A DNA stretch of 64,000 bases from Paraburkholderia acidipaludis NBRC 101816 (lineage in GTDB: Bacteria; Pseudomonadota; Gammaproteobacteria; Burkholderiales; Burkholderiaceae): NCBI RefSeq assembly GCF_000684975.1, contig NZ_BAXZ01000012.1:62001-126000 (forward strand), given 5' to 3'. Below, piece by piece: positions 44,768 through 55,766 of this stretch. Position 1 is the stretch's first letter. Every line of letters starts with the position of its first letter. The translations under genes were made by a program, and so were the position numbers. The notes under the pieces were generated by a model, which did no database searches, was not told where the DNA came from, and was given only the letters and a program-made list of their open reading frames with translations.

Positions 44768-45967
44768 CTAGACAATATTCATCGACAGCGCACTCTCGCG
44801 GTAGTGGCTCGCGGCCTTGCCGCTGTCGCCAAGCTGCTCGTGCAGGCGCGCGAGCGCGCGATGCGAGCGGATCTTGAGCGGCTCGTTGTCGGTCGCGTCG
44901 GCCGACTTGAGCGCCGCTTCGAGGAACGATTGCGCCTTGCCCCAGAGCTGCTGCTTCAGGCACAGACGGCCGAGCGCGAACAGCAGGTCGCCGTCTTCGG
45001 GACGATCCTTGCGCCAGGCTTCCGCCTTCTGGATCAGCGGCAGCGCGTCGGCGCCCGAGGTGTCCGGATAACGGCGCAAGAGGCGCGCGTCCCAGTTCTG
45101 CGCGAGCGCTTCCTCGACGATCTTGCGCGCATCGTTCTGGCGGTCGAGCGCGATCAGCAGTTCGGCCGCGCAATCGGCCAGACGCGGCGAATGACGCTCG
45201 ACGGGCGAGAGCGTCTGCCACAGTTCGAGCAGCGCCTCGGCGTTGTGACGGCGATCGCGCAACAGATTCTCCGCCGCGAGCTGCCGTAGCCGCACGGCCA
45301 CGGCCGGATGCAGCGCCTCGCGCTTTTCCAGCGTCTTCACGAGCTTGAGCACTTCGCTCCAGTTCTTCAGCTGCTGCTGCGCGCGCAGCGCGATCTGCTG
45401 CGCGTGAATGCGCCGGCCGCCCTGCGAGCGCATTTCGGTGAGCGCGGCGAGCGCGCCGTCGGCATCGCGGCCGTCGGCGCGCATGTCGGCGGTCGCCATG
45501 AGGCGCGCTTCCTGCAGATCGGCATCCTCGACCTGCGCGAGCCACTCGTCGCGGCGCGCGTATTCGTGCAGCCGATGCGCGGCGAGCGCGGCGATGAGGC
45601 CCGCGGCGCCCTTGTTCTTCTCCTCCGCAAGCGAGTCGCGCGCAGCCTTCTCGGCGCGCGAGAAGCGGCCCGCATAGAGATTGCCGACGGCGTCGCGCAG
45701 CGCCGAATTCGCCTTCTCCGTGCGCATGCGCGCGCGATAGGCGGCGACGCGCCGCGGCATCGTCACGATGTTGCGCGCGAAGCGCAGGATCGCGTAGAGC
45801 AGCAGGAAAGCCACGATCACGCCGACGATGAAGAGATTCAGGGAGACGTCCACGCGATACGGCGGATAGACGAACAGCACCTGCCCGGCGTCGAAGCGCC
45901 CCACCGTCGCGAGCGCGACGGCGATCACGAACAGGACGGCGAGCCACAGGAGTCCACGGATACCCAT
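44768..45967 (-). CDS. hemY: HemY, heme-operon membrane protein
   Basis: 399 residues. Two N-terminal membrane segments (about 5-22 and 42-65) around a short periplasmic loop, then an all-helical TPR-like cytoplasmic part. This is the proteobacterial HemY, not the Bacillus protoporphyrinogen oxidase of the same name. It stands at the end of the hem operon, 3 nt after hemDX. Proposed to help protoheme steps or membrane assembly; molecular role not settled. Confidence 0.9.
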   Translation of the reverse strand: MGIRGLLWLAVLFVIAVALATVGRFDAGQVLFVYPPYRVDVSLNLFIVGVIVAFLLLYAILRFARNIVTMPRRVAAYRARMRTEKANSALRDAVGNLYAGRFSRAEKAARDSLAEEKNKGAAGLIAALAAHRLHEYARRDEWLAQVEDADLQEARLMATADMRADGRDADGALAALTEMRSQGGRRIHAQQIALRAQQQLKNWSEVLKLVKTLEKREALHPAVAVRLRQLAAENLLRDRRHNAEALLELWQTLSPVERHSPRLADCAAELLIALDRQNDARKIVEEALAQNWDARLLRRYPDTSGADALPLIQKAEAWRKDRPEDGDLLFALGRLCLKQQLWGKAQSFLEAALKSADATDNEPLKIRSHRALARLHEQLGDSGKAASHYRESALSMNIV

Positions 45968-45970
45968 GTC

Positions 45971-48058
45971 TTACCCCCGGCTCCGGTACTGCTCGACCGC
46001 CTGCAGGCTCGTGTCGATGTTCGGCACCGCCACCGCGGCCGAGCCAACACTCACCTCCTTCACGAGATCGCGCACGGCCTGGGTCTGCTTCGAGGCGTTG
46101 TCGAAGTAGCGCCCGAGCGCCGCGTCGGCGGCGGCGAGGTCGGACTTGAGCGTCTCCTCGTTGCGCGAGAGCAGCGAAAGGCGCGCCGAGAGCAGCCGCA
46201 GCTTCACGTTCTCGCGCACGAAGTAGCCCTGGTCGGGCGACACCAGCATGGCGTCGGCATTGTCGATGCGGCGCACCTGCACGAGACTCGCGATCTGCTG
46301 GCCGATGCCCGCGCCGAACGTCTGGAGCCACGCCTTCCAGCGGGGTTCGTCGTTGGCGGCGGCGATCTGCGCGATATCGGCGGGCGCGGCGGCCTCCGGC
46401 TTCGTGTGCGCGACGATCGCCTCGCCCGCGAGCGGCAGCGTGTCGATCTGGGCGAGCGCGGTGTCGAGCTTGATCGCCAGCCCCGCGAGGTCGGTGGAGG
46501 GCGCGGCCTTCAGCTTGTCGATGTCCTGCGCGATGGCCTTGCGCACCGCGAGCGCCTGCGGGCTGTCGGAGGCGGCGAGGCGCGTGTCGGCGCTCTGCAG
46601 CGCGAAGAGCGCGAGCTGCGTGTTGCCCGTGAGCTGGAGCTGCTCGCTCGCGCTCGAAAGCATCTGGCCGACTTCGGCGAGCGTCCAGTCGTCGCGGTTC
46701 TTCGCGAGGTCCGCATACTGCTGCGCGAGCGCCTGCTGCGAAGTCTGCGCATCGGCGATCTTGCCTTCGAGCTGCGCGATCTGTTTGTCGAGCTGCTGCG
46801 CGCCCGCGATCGCCGCGTTGGCCTGCGCGCGCAGCGCGGCGGTCTGCTGGTCGGCGGCCTGCTGGCGCTGCACGAGCTGCTGATCGACGCGGTCGAGCTT
46901 GCGGTTCAGCGCGTAGCCGCCCGCGCCGGCCCCGCCCGCCACCAGCACGAGCACGAGCCACAGCAGTGCGGAGCTGCCGCCGCGCCGCCCGCCGCTTGCC
47001 GAAACCGGCGCGGCGGACCAGACGGGCCGTGCGGGCGTGGACAACGCGCCTGCGGACGCGCTGCCCTGATGGGTAACGTTGCTGGAATCGTTCGAATCAG
47101 TCATGCGTGGTTGTGCCGGCGCCTGGGCCGGACTGTTCTGAACCGGTTGTACAACGGAAGAAGCAAGGCCAAGCAGCGTCTCGACGATGCGGTCGTCACC
47201 GGCGCCGGACACCGTAATCCTATCAAAACCCATTCCGCGGGCCGTGTCAGCGATGCGCGGATGCGGCGCGACGAGCGGCGCGTGGTACAGCTCGACGATC
47301 TCGCCGGCCGTGAGATGCTCGCGCGCGAGTTCGGCGAGATTGCGCGCGCCCTCGGAGCTCGTCACGAGCCAGGCATGCGGCACGCCCGCCAGCAGCGCGT
47401 GCACCTGCGCCCAGGCGGCGATGGACGGCTCGGGCACGACGCGCCGGTAGGCCGCGACAGCCTCCACTTCGGCGCCCGCTTCGCGCAGGCGGTCGGCCAG
47501 CCACTCGCGGCCGCCGTCGCCGCGCACGATCAGCACGCGCCGGCCCGCGAACGCATCGGCGCCCATCTGCGCTTCGAGCGCCGCATAGAGCGATTCGGAG
47601 TCGAAGCGCGCGGGCTCTTCGTCGCCCGCGCCCGCGGGGCTGATCACGCGATGCCCGGGCGCCGCGACGCCATGGCGCGCGAGCGCCGCCACGCTGGCCG
47701 GCCCCACCACGGCCACCGGCAGCGCATGCGGCCAGATCGACGAGATCGAGGCATAGGCGGCGAACGCGCAATCGACGGCGTTCGGCGAGACGAACACGAC
47801 GAGCGCATAGCGGTCGAGGGCCGCGAGCGCCGCGCGCAGCGGAGCGTCGTCGCGAACCGGCTCGATCGAGATCAGCGGAAATTCGAGCGTGCGGATGCCG
47901 CGCGCGACCAACTGCGCCGACAGCGCCGCGGACTGACCGGCCGGACGGGTAATGACGGCCGTGAATGGCACAGGCGGCGTGGGCGCGCGATCGCTCGGGC
48001 CGCCCCATTCGTCGGGTTGGCGCGGGCGGCCGGCGCCGGGGTTCGCGGCGCCGGTCAT
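45971..48058 (-). CDS. hemDX: HemD-HemX fusion (uroporphyrinogen-III synthase plus membrane protein)
   Basis: 695 residues. The first ~270 residues are a HemD domain ([17 protein letters not shown] and [10 protein letters not shown]), which closes hydroxymethylbilane to uroporphyrinogen III. A Pro/Ser/Gln-rich linker leads to one membrane segment (~365-388, [13 protein letters not shown]) and a coiled-coil HemX part. The gene overlaps hemC by 4 nt. The two units are separate genes in E. coli. Confidence 0.92.
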   Translation of the reverse strand: MTGAANPGAGRPRQPDEWGGPSDRAPTPPVPFTAVITRPAGQSAALSAQLVARGIRTLEFPLISIEPVRDDAPLRAALAALDRYALVVFVSPNAVDCAFAAYASISSIWPHALPVAVVGPASVAALARHGVAAPGHRVISPAGAGDEEPARFDSESLYAALEAQMGADAFAGRRVLIVRGDGGREWLADRLREAGAEVEAVAAYRRVVPEPSIAAWAQVHALLAGVPHAWLVTSSEGARNLAELAREHLTAGEIVELYHAPLVAPHPRIADTARGMGFDRITVSGAGDDRIVETLLGLASSVVQPVQNSPAQAPAQPRMTDSNDSSNVTHQGSASAGALSTPARPVWSAAPVSASGGRRGGSSALLWLVLVLVAGGAGAGGYALNRKLDRVDQQLVQRQQAADQQTAALRAQANAAIAGAQQLDKQIAQLEGKIADAQTSQQALAQQYADLAKNRDDWTLAEVGQMLSSASEQLQLTGNTQLALFALQSADTRLAASDSPQALAVRKAIAQDIDKLKAAPSTDLAGLAIKLDTALAQIDTLPLAGEAIVAHTKPEAAAPADIAQIAAANDEPRWKAWLQTFGAGIGQQIASLVQVRRIDNADAMLVSPDQGYFVRENVKLRLLSARLSLLSRNEETLKSDLAAADAALGRYFDNASKQTQAVRDLVKEVSVGSAAVAVPNIDTSLQAVEQYRSRG

Positions 48059-49065
48059 TGCGGGTCTGCCGGGCCGGCGCCCGGCGGCGTGTTCGGGGCG
48101 TCGGCGAGCGCGCGCACGATATCGAGCGCGCCCTGCGCGATCAGCGCATCGGCAACGTCGCGGCCCAGCGCGAGGGCTTCGTCCACGCTCGCGGCCCGCG
48201 AGGCGCCCTCGGCGGCCAGCACGCGGCTTGCGTCGGGCGTGGCGATGGTGCCGCGCAGCCGCAACGCGCCGTCATGCCACTGCGCATAGGCCGCGAGCGG
48301 CACCGAGCAGCTGCCGCCCAGCGCGCGCGACACCATGCGCTCGGCCTCGACGGCCTTCGCGGTCGCCTCGTCGTGCAGCGGCGCGAGCCAGGCGGCGATG
48401 TCGGCGCGATCGGCGCGGATCTCGATGCCGAGCGCCCCCTGGCCCGCCGCCGGCAGGCTGTCCTCGGGCTCGATGAGGGCGCGGATGCGCGCACCGAGGC
48501 CGAGGCGCTTGAGGCCCGCCGCCGCGAGGATGATGGCCGCATAGTCGCCACGGTCGAGCTTGGCGAGGCGCGTATCGAGGTTGCCGCGCAAGGGCTTCAC
48601 GTCCAGATGCGGATAATGCGCGCGGATCATGGCTTCGCGCCGCAGGCTCGACGTGCCCACCACGCTGCCCGCCAGCAGCTCCGCGAGCGAACCGTAGTGG
48701 TTCGAAACGAACGCGTCGCGCGGATCCTCGCGCTCCATGACGGCCGTGAGCACGAAGCCTTCGGGCAGCTCCATGGGCACGTCCTTGAGCGAGTGCACGG
48801 CAAGATCGGCGCGCCCTTCGGCCAGCGCCTGCTCGAGCTCCTTCACGAAGAGCCCCTTGCCGCCCACCTTCGAGAGCGTGCGGTCGAGAATTTGATCGCC
48901 GCGTGTCGTCATTCCAACGATTTTCACGTCGCAGGATGGATATAATTTGTGCAGCGCAGCTTGCACATGTTCGGCCTGCCACATCGCAAGGCGGCTCTCC
49001 CGCGAAGCGATCACCAGCGTGCGCGGTGTGGCCGGCATGGGCGCGGATAAGGTCTCGGAGTTCAT
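48055..49065 (-). CDS. hemC: Porphobilinogen deaminase
   Basis: 336 residues from the ATG at 49065. It builds hydroxymethylbilane from four porphobilinogen units on a dipyrromethane cofactor. Cofactor Cys lies in L-G-G-S-C-S-V-P, and [16 protein letters not shown] and R-G-N-L-D-T-R are the usual active-site blocks. First gene of hemC-hemDX-hemY. Divergent from ppc over a 234-nt gap. Confidence 0.95.
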   Translation of the reverse strand: MNSETLSAPMPATPRTLVIASRESRLAMWQAEHVQAALHKLYPSCDVKIVGMTTRGDQILDRTLSKVGGKGLFVKELEQALAEGRADLAVHSLKDVPMELPEGFVLTAVMEREDPRDAFVSNHYGSLAELLAGSVVGTSSLRREAMIRAHYPHLDVKPLRGNLDTRLAKLDRGDYAAIILAAAGLKRLGLGARIRALIEPEDSLPAAGQGALGIEIRADRADIAAWLAPLHDEATAKAVEAERMVSRALGGSCSVPLAAYAQWHDGALRLRGTIATPDASRVLAAEGASRAASVDEALALGRDVADALIAQGALDIVRALADAPNTPPGAGPADPQ

Positions 49066-49299
49066 GGCAAGGACATCGAATGACGGGATCGAAAAACAGA
49101 ATCGGATAACAGGCAATGTTAGCACGCGCCCTTTTTCCGGCAGGCCCCTTAGGGCTTTGCGGGCGTGGCGCCGGGTTACACCCACCCCCCGTTCCAGGTT
49201 GCACCCGCAGTAGCGAGCCCGGCGAGGCGCCGCGGCTCATGTATCAGGTAGTCTTTGGATCAACCGACTCATCCCCTGGCAAGCCTTAAGGAACCCATC

Positions 49300-52200
49300 G
49301 TGAAGTCTTCCGGATCGGCGCGCGCAGAGCGCCGCAACAACGCATCGCAGAACGCTTCTTCATCGGCCTCGGACACGACGGCCACGCAAACCGCCAGGCC
49401 GGCCAAAACCTCGAAAGCCGCGAAGGCTGCGAAAGCGGCAACGGCCGGCACGGCGAGCACCACGAAGAAAGCGGTGAACGCGAAAGCGGCGCCGAAGACT
49501 CCGAAGACCCCGGCCGTAAAGACCGCCGCCGGCGCGGCGAAGGCCCCGGCGCGCAACGCGCGCACGCGCGACGACAAGGACCAGCCGCTCTTCGACGACA
49601 TCCGCTTCCTCGGCCGCCTGCTCGGCGACGTGCTGCGCGAGCAGGAAGGCGACGCCGTGTTCGATGTCGTGGAAACGATCCGTCAGACCGCCGTGCGCTT
49701 TCGCCGCGAGGACGACAACGCCGCCGCGCTCGCGCTCGAAAAGCAGCTGCGCGCGCTCTCGCCCGAGCAGACCGTGAGCGTGGTACGCGCGTTCAGCTAT
49801 TTCTCGCACCTTGCGAACATCGCCGAGGACCGTCACCGCAACCGCCGTCACCGCATTCACGATCTGGCCGGCTCGGTGCCGCAGTCGGGCACCATCTCGC
49901 ACTCGCTCGAACGCCTCGCGCAAGCCGGCGCGGCCGCAACGCCCGTGCTGCAGCAGTTCTTCAACGAGGCGCTGATCGTGCCCGTGCTCACGGCGCACCC
50001 CACCGAAGTGCAGCGCAAGAGCATTCTCGACGCGCAGCACGACATCGCGCGCCTGCTCGCCGAGCGCGACCAGCCGCTCACGCAGCGCGAGCGCGCGCAG
50101 AACGAAGCGCTGCTGGGCGCGCGCGTGACCTCGCTCTGGCAGACCCGCATGCTGCGCGACTCGCGCCTCACGGTCGCCGACGAAATCGAGAACGCGCTTT
50201 CGTACTACCACACGACTTTCCTCACCGAGATCCCCGCGCTCTACGGCGAGATCGAAACGGTGCTCAAGGAGCACGGCCTGGCGGCGCGCCTGCCCGCGTT
50301 CCTCCAGATGGGCAGCTGGATCGGCGGCGACCGCGACGGCAACCCGAACGTCACCGCGGAAACCCTCGAAGCCGCCATCGAGCGCCAGGCCATCGTGATC
50401 TTCGAGCATTACCTGGAAGAAGTGCACAAGCTCGGCGCCGAGCTTTCGGTGTCGAACCTGCTCTCGGGCGGCAGCGAGGAACTGAAGGCGCTGGCCGAGG
50501 CCTCGCCCGACACCTCGCCGCACCGCGTGGACGAACCGTACCGCCGCGCGCTGATCGGCGTGTACACGCGCCTTGCCGCGAGCGCGCGCGTGCGTCTGGG
50601 CGAAGGCGTCGTCACGGTGCGCCGCGCGGGCCGCGCCGACCGCGGCGCCGCGCCGGTGCGCGCGCAGCCCTATGCCGACGCCGCCGAATTCTCGCGCGAC
50701 CTGCACGTCCTCATGGACTCGCTCGCCGAGCATCACGGCGCCTCGCTCGCCACGCCGCGCCTCGCGCCGCTCCTGCGCGCCGTGGAAGTGTTCGGCTTTC
50801 ACCTCGCGAGCATCGACCTGCGCCAGAGCTCGGACATCCACGAGGCGGTGATCGCCGAACTGCTCGCGCGCGCGGGCGTGGAAGCCGACTACGCGGCGCT
50901 CACCGAGGAAGACAAGCAGATCGTTCTGCTCGCCCAGCTCGCGGACCCGCGCATGCTGCGCACGCCGTATCTGGAGTACTCCGACCTGGTCAAGAGCGAG
51001 CTCGGCGTGTTGGAGATGGCGCGCGTGACGCGCGAGAAGTTCGGCGCACGCTCGGTGCGCAACTACATCATCTCGCACACCGAAACGGTTTCCGACCTGC
51101 TCGAAGTGATGCTGCTGCAGAAAGAGACGGGGCTCTTCAAGGGACGCCTCGGCCACGCGGACGACCCGGCAAAGGCCGGCCTCATGGTGATCCCGCTCTT
51201 CGAGACGATTCCCGACTTGCGCCATGCGCCGAACATCATGCGCGACCTGTTCGCGCTGCCGGGCATCGACGGTATCGTCGAGCATCAGGGCAACGAGCAG
51301 GAAATCATGCTCGGCTACTCGGACAGCAACAAGGACGGCGGCTTCCTCACCTCGAACTGGGAGCTCTATCGCGCCGAGCTCGCGCTCGTGGCGCTGTGCC
51401 GCGAGCGCGGCATCACGCTGCGCCTCTTCCACGGCCGCGGCGGCACGGTGGGCCGCGGCGGCGGCCCGACCTACAACGCCATCCTCTCGCAGCCGCCGGG
51501 CACCGTGGAAGGACAGATCCGCCTCACCGAGCAGGGCGAGGTGATCGCGAGCAAGTTCGGCAACCCGGAGATCGGCCGGCGCAACCTGGAAACCGTGGTC
51601 GCCGCGACGCTCGAAGCCACGCTGCTGCCGCAGGACCACGCGGGCAACTCGCCGCAGCAGCTGGCCGACTTCGAAGAAACGATGCAGGGACTCTCGGACG
51701 CGGCGATGGCCGCGTACCGCTCGCTCGTCTACGAGACGCCGGGCTTCACCGACTACTTCTTCGCCTCGACGCCGATCACCGAGATCGCCGAGCTGAACAT
51801 CGGCAGCCGGCCGGCCTCGCGCAAGCTGCAGGACCCGAAGAACCGCAAGATCGACGATCTGCGCGCGATTCCCTGGGGTTTCTCGTGGGGCCAGTGCCGC
51901 CTGCTGCTCACGGGCTGGTACGGCTTCGGCAGCGCGGTGGCCGCGTACCTCGACGAAGCGGGCAGCGAGGCCGAGCGCACGCGGCGCCTCGCGCTCTTCA
52001 GGAAGATGTACAAGAGCTGGCCGTTCTTCTCGAACCTGCTTTCGAACATGGACATGACGCTCGCCAAGACCGACCTCGCGGTGGCCTCGCGCTATGCCCA
52101 GCTCGTCGCCGACAAGAAGCTGCGCAAGCATGTGTTCGAGCGCATCGTGGCCGAATGGGAGCGCACGACGAAGGTGCTGGGCGAGATCACGGGCTCGGGC

Positions 52201-52389
52201 GAGCGCCTTGCCGACAACCCGCTGCTCGCGCGCTCGATCAAGAACCGCTTCCCGTATCTCGATCCGCTCAATCACTTGCAGGTCGAGCTGATCAAGCGTT
52301 ATCGCGCCGGCGACCCGAGCCCGCGCGTGCGGCGCGGCATTCATCTGACCATCAACGGGATTGCGGCGGGGTTGCGCAATACGGGTTAA
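49300..52389 (+). CDS. ppc: Phosphoenolpyruvate carboxylase with basic N-terminal tail
   Basis: 1029 residues from the GTG at 49300, which has AAGGA 7 nt upstream. PEPC blocks: [37 protein letters not shown] and C-terminal L-R-N-T-G. It makes oxaloacetate from PEP and bicarbonate. The first ~95 residues are a Lys/Ala/Thr/Pro-rich stretch like histone H1 tails and lie outside the catalytic domain. A terminator follows. Confidence 0.94.
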   Translation: MKSSGSARAERRNNASQNASSSASDTTATQTARPAKTSKAAKAAKAATAGTASTTKKAVNAKAAPKTPKTPAVKTAAGAAKAPARNARTRDDKDQPLFDDIRFLGRLLGDVLREQEGDAVFDVVETIRQTAVRFRREDDNAAALALEKQLRALSPEQTVSVVRAFSYFSHLANIAEDRHRNRRHRIHDLAGSVPQSGTISHSLERLAQAGAAATPVLQQFFNEALIVPVLTAHPTEVQRKSILDAQHDIARLLAERDQPLTQRERAQNEALLGARVTSLWQTRMLRDSRLTVADEIENALSYYHTTFLTEIPALYGEIETVLKEHGLAARLPAFLQMGSWIGGDRDGNPNVTAETLEAAIERQAIVIFEHYLEEVHKLGAELSVSNLLSGGSEELKALAEASPDTSPHRVDEPYRRALIGVYTRLAASARVRLGEGVVTVRRAGRADRGAAPVRAQPYADAAEFSRDLHVLMDSLAEHHGASLATPRLAPLLRAVEVFGFHLASIDLRQSSDIHEAVIAELLARAGVEADYAALTEEDKQIVLLAQLADPRMLRTPYLEYSDLVKSELGVLEMARVTREKFGARSVRNYIISHTETVSDLLEVMLLQKETGLFKGRLGHADDPAKAGLMVIPLFETIPDLRHAPNIMRDLFALPGIDGIVEHQGNEQEIMLGYSDSNKDGGFLTSNWELYRAELALVALCRERGITLRLFHGRGGTVGRGGGPTYNAILSQPPGTVEGQIRLTEQGEVIASKFGNPEIGRRNLETVVAATLEATLLPQDHAGNSPQQLADFEETMQGLSDAAMAAYRSLVYETPGFTDYFFASTPITEIAELNIGSRPASRKLQDPKNRKIDDLRAIPWGFSWGQCRLLLTGWYGFGSAVAAYLDEAGSEAERTRRLALFRKMYKSWPFFSNLLSNMDMTLAKTDLAVASRYAQLVADKKLRKHVFERIVAEWERTTKVLGEITGSGERLADNPLLARSIKNRFPYLDPLNHLQVELIKRYRAGDPSPRVRRGIHLTINGIAAGLRNTG

Positions 52390-52411
52390 ATCTTCGCGCC
52401 GCGCTCATGTG

Positions 52412-52451
52412 CAAACGGCGTCGTGCCCTCAGGGGCGCGACGCCGTTTTTT
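52412..52451. terminator. Bidirectional terminator after ppc
   Basis: AAACGGCGTCG and CGACGCCGTTTTTT arms around a C/G-rich loop. Lies between convergent ppc and the methyltransferase gene. Confidence 0.85.
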
Positions 52452-52459
52452 CATGCGGC

Positions 52460-53224
52460 TCAGCCGCGCCGCTTCGCCTCGATCATCAGCGCATCGAGCT
52501 TGAACGAGCCATCGCTCTGCACATCGAAATATTGCCGCACTTCATCCGGTGCGCTTTTCCACATCGAGCGGATGGCCGTGACGCGCTCGGCCGGCGTGCG
52601 CATGCGCGCCACCCACGAATCGAAGTCGATGCCGATGCGCCAGCGCTCGCTCACCTGCGCATCGAAGCCGGCGGCGTCGAGCATGGCGATCCATTCGTCG
52701 GCGCGATAGTCGCGGATATGCGAGGCGTCGCGCAGAATCTCGACCGCCTGGATATGCGTGTCGTAAAGCGGATCGTCGATGCCCGCGATGTCGATGAACT
52801 TCAGGCGGCCGCCCGGCTTGAGCACGCGATGCACCTCGGCGAGCGCCTTCGGCACGTCGCGCCAATGGTGCGCGCTCATGCGGCTCACGGCCCAGTCGAA
52901 CGCGCCTTCCGAAAACGGCAGCGTCTCGGCCGCGCCCTGCTGCGTGCGGATCGTGGAGAGGCCCCGCTCCTTCGCCGCGGCCTCGACGGTCGCCAGCATC
53001 TGCGGCGCGATGTCGTACGCCACCACTTCGCGCACGTGCGGCGCCACCGCGAAGCTCGCGTGGCCCGCGCCGCAGCCCATGTCCAGCACCGTCGCGTGGC
53101 CGCCGGTGGCAGCGAACGTCGCGGCAAGACTTTGCAGATCCGCCCCGCTCGCGTGGACCTGGCTCGTGAGGTAGGCGGCGGCCGTCGAGCCGAAGGCGTC
53201 TGCCACCTGATCGTGATGCTTCAT
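52460..53224 (-). CDS. Class I SAM-dependent methyltransferase
   Basis: 254 residues. SAM motif [11 protein letters not shown], acidic V-V-A-Y-D-I-A-P, then [11 protein letters not shown] and [11 protein letters not shown], the UbiE/COQ5-like layout. The substrate cannot be read. It is divergent from an XRE/MmyB-type regulator and their shared gap contains an inverted repeat that overlaps its promoter, so it is likely that regulator's target. Confidence 0.88.
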   Translation of the reverse strand: MKHHDQVADAFGSTAAAYLTSQVHASGADLQSLAATFAATGGHATVLDMGCGAGHASFAVAPHVREVVAYDIAPQMLATVEAAAKERGLSTIRTQQGAAETLPFSEGAFDWAVSRMSAHHWRDVPKALAEVHRVLKPGGRLKFIDIAGIDDPLYDTHIQAVEILRDASHIRDYRADEWIAMLDAAGFDAQVSERWRIGIDFDSWVARMRTPAERVTAIRSMWKSAPDEVRQYFDVQSDGSFKLDALMIEAKRRG

Positions 53225-53255
53225 CGAATGCTCCTTTTCCGGTTCGTGCTGCCGC

Positions 53256-53307
53256 TACAATAGAGCCCGTTTGGTACCAGTACAAGTTAAGCAGATATTC
53301 TGGTATC
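53256..53307. promoter_or_regulatory. Divergent promoters with GGTACCAG/CTGGTATC operator
   Basis: GGTACCAG (53273-53280) and CTGGTATC (53300-53307) form a near-perfect inverted repeat over 19 nt. On the minus strand TTGTAC, 17 nt, TATTGT is a plausible promoter for the methyltransferase and overlaps the first arm. TACAAT at 53256-53261 is a +strand -10-like hexamer, but without a -35. Confidence 0.45.
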
Positions 53308-53328
53308 ACCAGCACCCGTCCCACGCTC

Positions 53329-54159
53329 ATGAAGCCCGACACACCCGCAGACACCCCCGACTCCGGCTCCGTCCGCATTCTCGACACCACGCCCGCGCAG
53401 GCGCTGGGCGACTTCATCCGCGCCCATCGCGAGCGGCTTTCCCCGCAGGCCGTGGGCCTGCCGCCCGGCCCGCGCCGCCGCACGCCCGGCCTGCGGCGCG
53501 AGGAGGTCGCCCAGCTCTGCGGCGTGAGCCCGACCTGGTACACGTGGATCGAGCAGGGCCGGCCCGTTTCGGCCTCGGCGGACGCGCTCGCGCGCATCGC
53601 CGTCGCGCTCCAGCTCTCGCGCGCCGAACGCGCCTATCTGTTCGAGCTGGCCGCCCAGCGCGACCCCGCCGAGCCCGACGTGGCGGGCGCCGCCGACGCC
53701 CCCGCCACGCTGCTGCAAACGGTGCAGCTCGTGAATGCGCCCGCCTACGTGCTCGACCGCCAGTGGACGGCGCTCGCCTGGAACGCGCGCGCGACGGACC
53801 TGTTCACGGGCTGGCTGGACGGCGCGCACGACCGCAACCTGCTGCGTTTCACGTTCACGGAGCCGCTCGGGCGCGAGCTGATCGTCGACTGGGAAACGCG
53901 CGCGCGGCGCCTGGCCGCCGAGTTCCGCGCCGACTCGATCCGCCACCTGAACGACGCGCCCACGCGCGCGCTGATCGATTCGCTGACGGCGTCGAGCGAC
54001 GCGTTCGCGCGCTTCTGGGCCTCGCAGGACGTGTTCGAGCGCGAGGGCGGCCGGCGCGAGTTCAATCACCCGCGGCACGGCCGCATCGCCTACGACCAGA
54101 TCACGTTCAAGCCCGCGCACCGCGAAGACCTGAAGCTGGTGGTGCTGGTGCGGCTCTGA
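53329..54159 (+). CDS. XRE-family regulator with MmyB-like ligand domain
   Basis: 276 residues. Residues ~20-85 form a helix-turn-helix ([17 protein letters not shown] and W-Y-T-W-I-E-Q-G-R). The remainder ([16 protein letters not shown] and L-R-F-T-F) is the PAS-like MmyB domain thought to bind fatty acids or similar small ligands. Likely represses or activates the divergent methyltransferase. The N-terminal ~20 residues are disordered. Confidence 0.88.
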   Translation: MKPDTPADTPDSGSVRILDTTPAQALGDFIRAHRERLSPQAVGLPPGPRRRTPGLRREEVAQLCGVSPTWYTWIEQGRPVSASADALARIAVALQLSRAERAYLFELAAQRDPAEPDVAGAADAPATLLQTVQLVNAPAYVLDRQWTALAWNARATDLFTGWLDGAHDRNLLRFTFTEPLGRELIVDWETRARRLAAEFRADSIRHLNDAPTRALIDSLTASSDAFARFWASQDVFEREGGRREFNHPRHGRIAYDQITFKPAHREDLKLVVLVRL

Positions 54160-54193
54160 GCGGCCCGGCGGCGGGGGCCGCCGTGTCCGTCGA

Positions 54194-54202
54194 TGGTAAA
54201 AT
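54194..54202 (+). promoter_or_regulatory. Extended -10 candidate for argH
   Basis: TGG followed by TAAAAT, about 95 nt before the argH ATG. The TGN before the hexamer would make up for the missing -35. Confidence 0.4.
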
Positions 54203-54296
54203 CAGGCTCTTTCGCGTCACGCGCCGCCTTCACGCGAGGCGGCCGCCGCGCGGGCAGCCTTCCCACCTCCTTCTCACGTCGTTTGCGCCCATCACC

Positions 54297-55703
54297 ATGA
54301 CGTCCCAACTGCACAAAAAAGGCGAAGCCTGGTCGGCTCGCTTCTCCGAACCCATGTCGGAGCTGGTCAAACGCTACACGTCGTCGGTCTTCTTCGACAA
54401 ACGCCTCGGGCTCGTGGACATCGAGGGCTCGCTCGCGCATGCGTCGATGCTGGCCGCGCAGAAGATCATCTCCGCCGACGACCTCGCGGCCATCCAGCAA
54501 GGCATGGCGCAGATCAAGGGCGAGATCGAGCGCGGCGAGTTCGAATGGCAGCTCGACCTCGAAGACGTGCATCTGAACATCGAGGCGCGCCTCACCGCCC
54601 TGATCGGCGACGCGGGCAAGCGCCTGCACACGGGCCGCTCGCGCAACGACCAGGTCGCGACCGACATCCGCCTGTGGCTGCGCGGCGAGATCGACCGCAT
54701 CGGCGGCCTGCTCGGCGACCTGCGCCGCGCGCTGCTCGACCTCGCCGACCAGCACGCCGGCACGATCATGCCGGGCTTCACCCACCTGCAGGTGGCGCAG
54801 CCCGTCACGTTCGGCCATCACCTGCTCGCCTACGTGGAAATGTTCACGCGCGACGCCGAGCGCATGGCCGACTGCCGCAAGCGCGTGAACCGCCTGCCGC
54901 TGGGCGCAGCGGCGCTCGCGGGAACGAGCTACCCCATCGACCGTCATGCGGTCGCGAAGACGCTGGGCTTCGACGGCATCTGCGCGAACTCGCTCGACGC
55001 CGTTTCCGACCGCGACTTCGCGATCGAATTCACGGCCGCCGCGGCGCTCGTCATGACGCACGTTTCGCGCTTCTCGGAAGAGCTCGTGCTGTGGATGAGC
55101 CCGCGCGTGGGCTTCATCGACCTGGCCGACCGCTTCTGCACGGGCTCGTCGATCATGCCGCAGAAGAAGAACCCGGACGTGCCCGAACTGGCGCGCGGCA
55201 AGACCGGCCGCGTGAACGGCCATCTGATGGGCCTGCTCACGCTGATGAAGGGCCAGCCGCTCGCGTACAACAAGGACAACCAGGAAGACAAGGAGCCGCT
55301 GTTCGACACGGTCGACACGGTGGCCGACACGCTGCGCATTTTCGCGGAGATGGTCGCGGGCATCACGGTCAAGGAGCAAGCCATGCGCGCCGCGGCGCTG
55401 CAAGGCTTCTCCACGGCCACGGACCTGGCCGACTACCTCGTGAAGAAGGGCCTGCCGTTCCGCGACGCGCACGAAGCCGTGGCGCACGCCGTGCGCATCT
55501 GCGTGGACCGCAACTGCGACCTCGCCGACCTCACGCTCGACGACATGCGCCGCGAGCTGCCGGCGGTCTCGCATCTGCTGGGCGAGGACGTGTTCGAAGT
55601 GCTGACGCTCGAGGGCTCGGTCTCGGCGCGCAACCATGCGGGCGGCACGGCGCCCGAACAGGTGCGTGCGGCCATTGCGGCAGCACGCACCGCGCTCAGG
55701 TAA
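54297..55703 (+). CDS. argH: Argininosuccinate lyase
   Basis: 468 residues. It splits argininosuccinate into arginine and fumarate. Fumarase/aspartase superfamily signature [11 protein letters not shown] with the catalytic Ser, plus H-T-G-R-S-R-N-D-Q and T-H-L-Q-V-A-Q-P. The ATG at 54297 gives the usual N-terminus ([11 protein letters not shown]). Bestrophin follows after 63 nt. Confidence 0.95.
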   Translation: MTSQLHKKGEAWSARFSEPMSELVKRYTSSVFFDKRLGLVDIEGSLAHASMLAAQKIISADDLAAIQQGMAQIKGEIERGEFEWQLDLEDVHLNIEARLTALIGDAGKRLHTGRSRNDQVATDIRLWLRGEIDRIGGLLGDLRRALLDLADQHAGTIMPGFTHLQVAQPVTFGHHLLAYVEMFTRDAERMADCRKRVNRLPLGAAALAGTSYPIDRHAVAKTLGFDGICANSLDAVSDRDFAIEFTAAAALVMTHVSRFSEELVLWMSPRVGFIDLADRFCTGSSIMPQKKNPDVPELARGKTGRVNGHLMGLLTLMKGQPLAYNKDNQEDKEPLFDTVDTVADTLRIFAEMVAGITVKEQAMRAAALQGFSTATDLADYLVKKGLPFRDAHEAVAHAVRICVDRNCDLADLTLDDMRRELPAVSHLLGEDVFEVLTLEGSVSARNHAGGTAPEQVRAAIAAARTALR

Positions 55704-55766
55704 CTCCATCAACGTTGCGGGGCGCGCTTTATGCGCCCCACGCCCCGCCCCGTCCCTCGTTCGCCG

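Noticed and set aside
49360..52344. A 994-codon frame antisense to ppc
   Set aside because: Same composition effect; PEP carboxylase motifs on the + strand leave no doubt.
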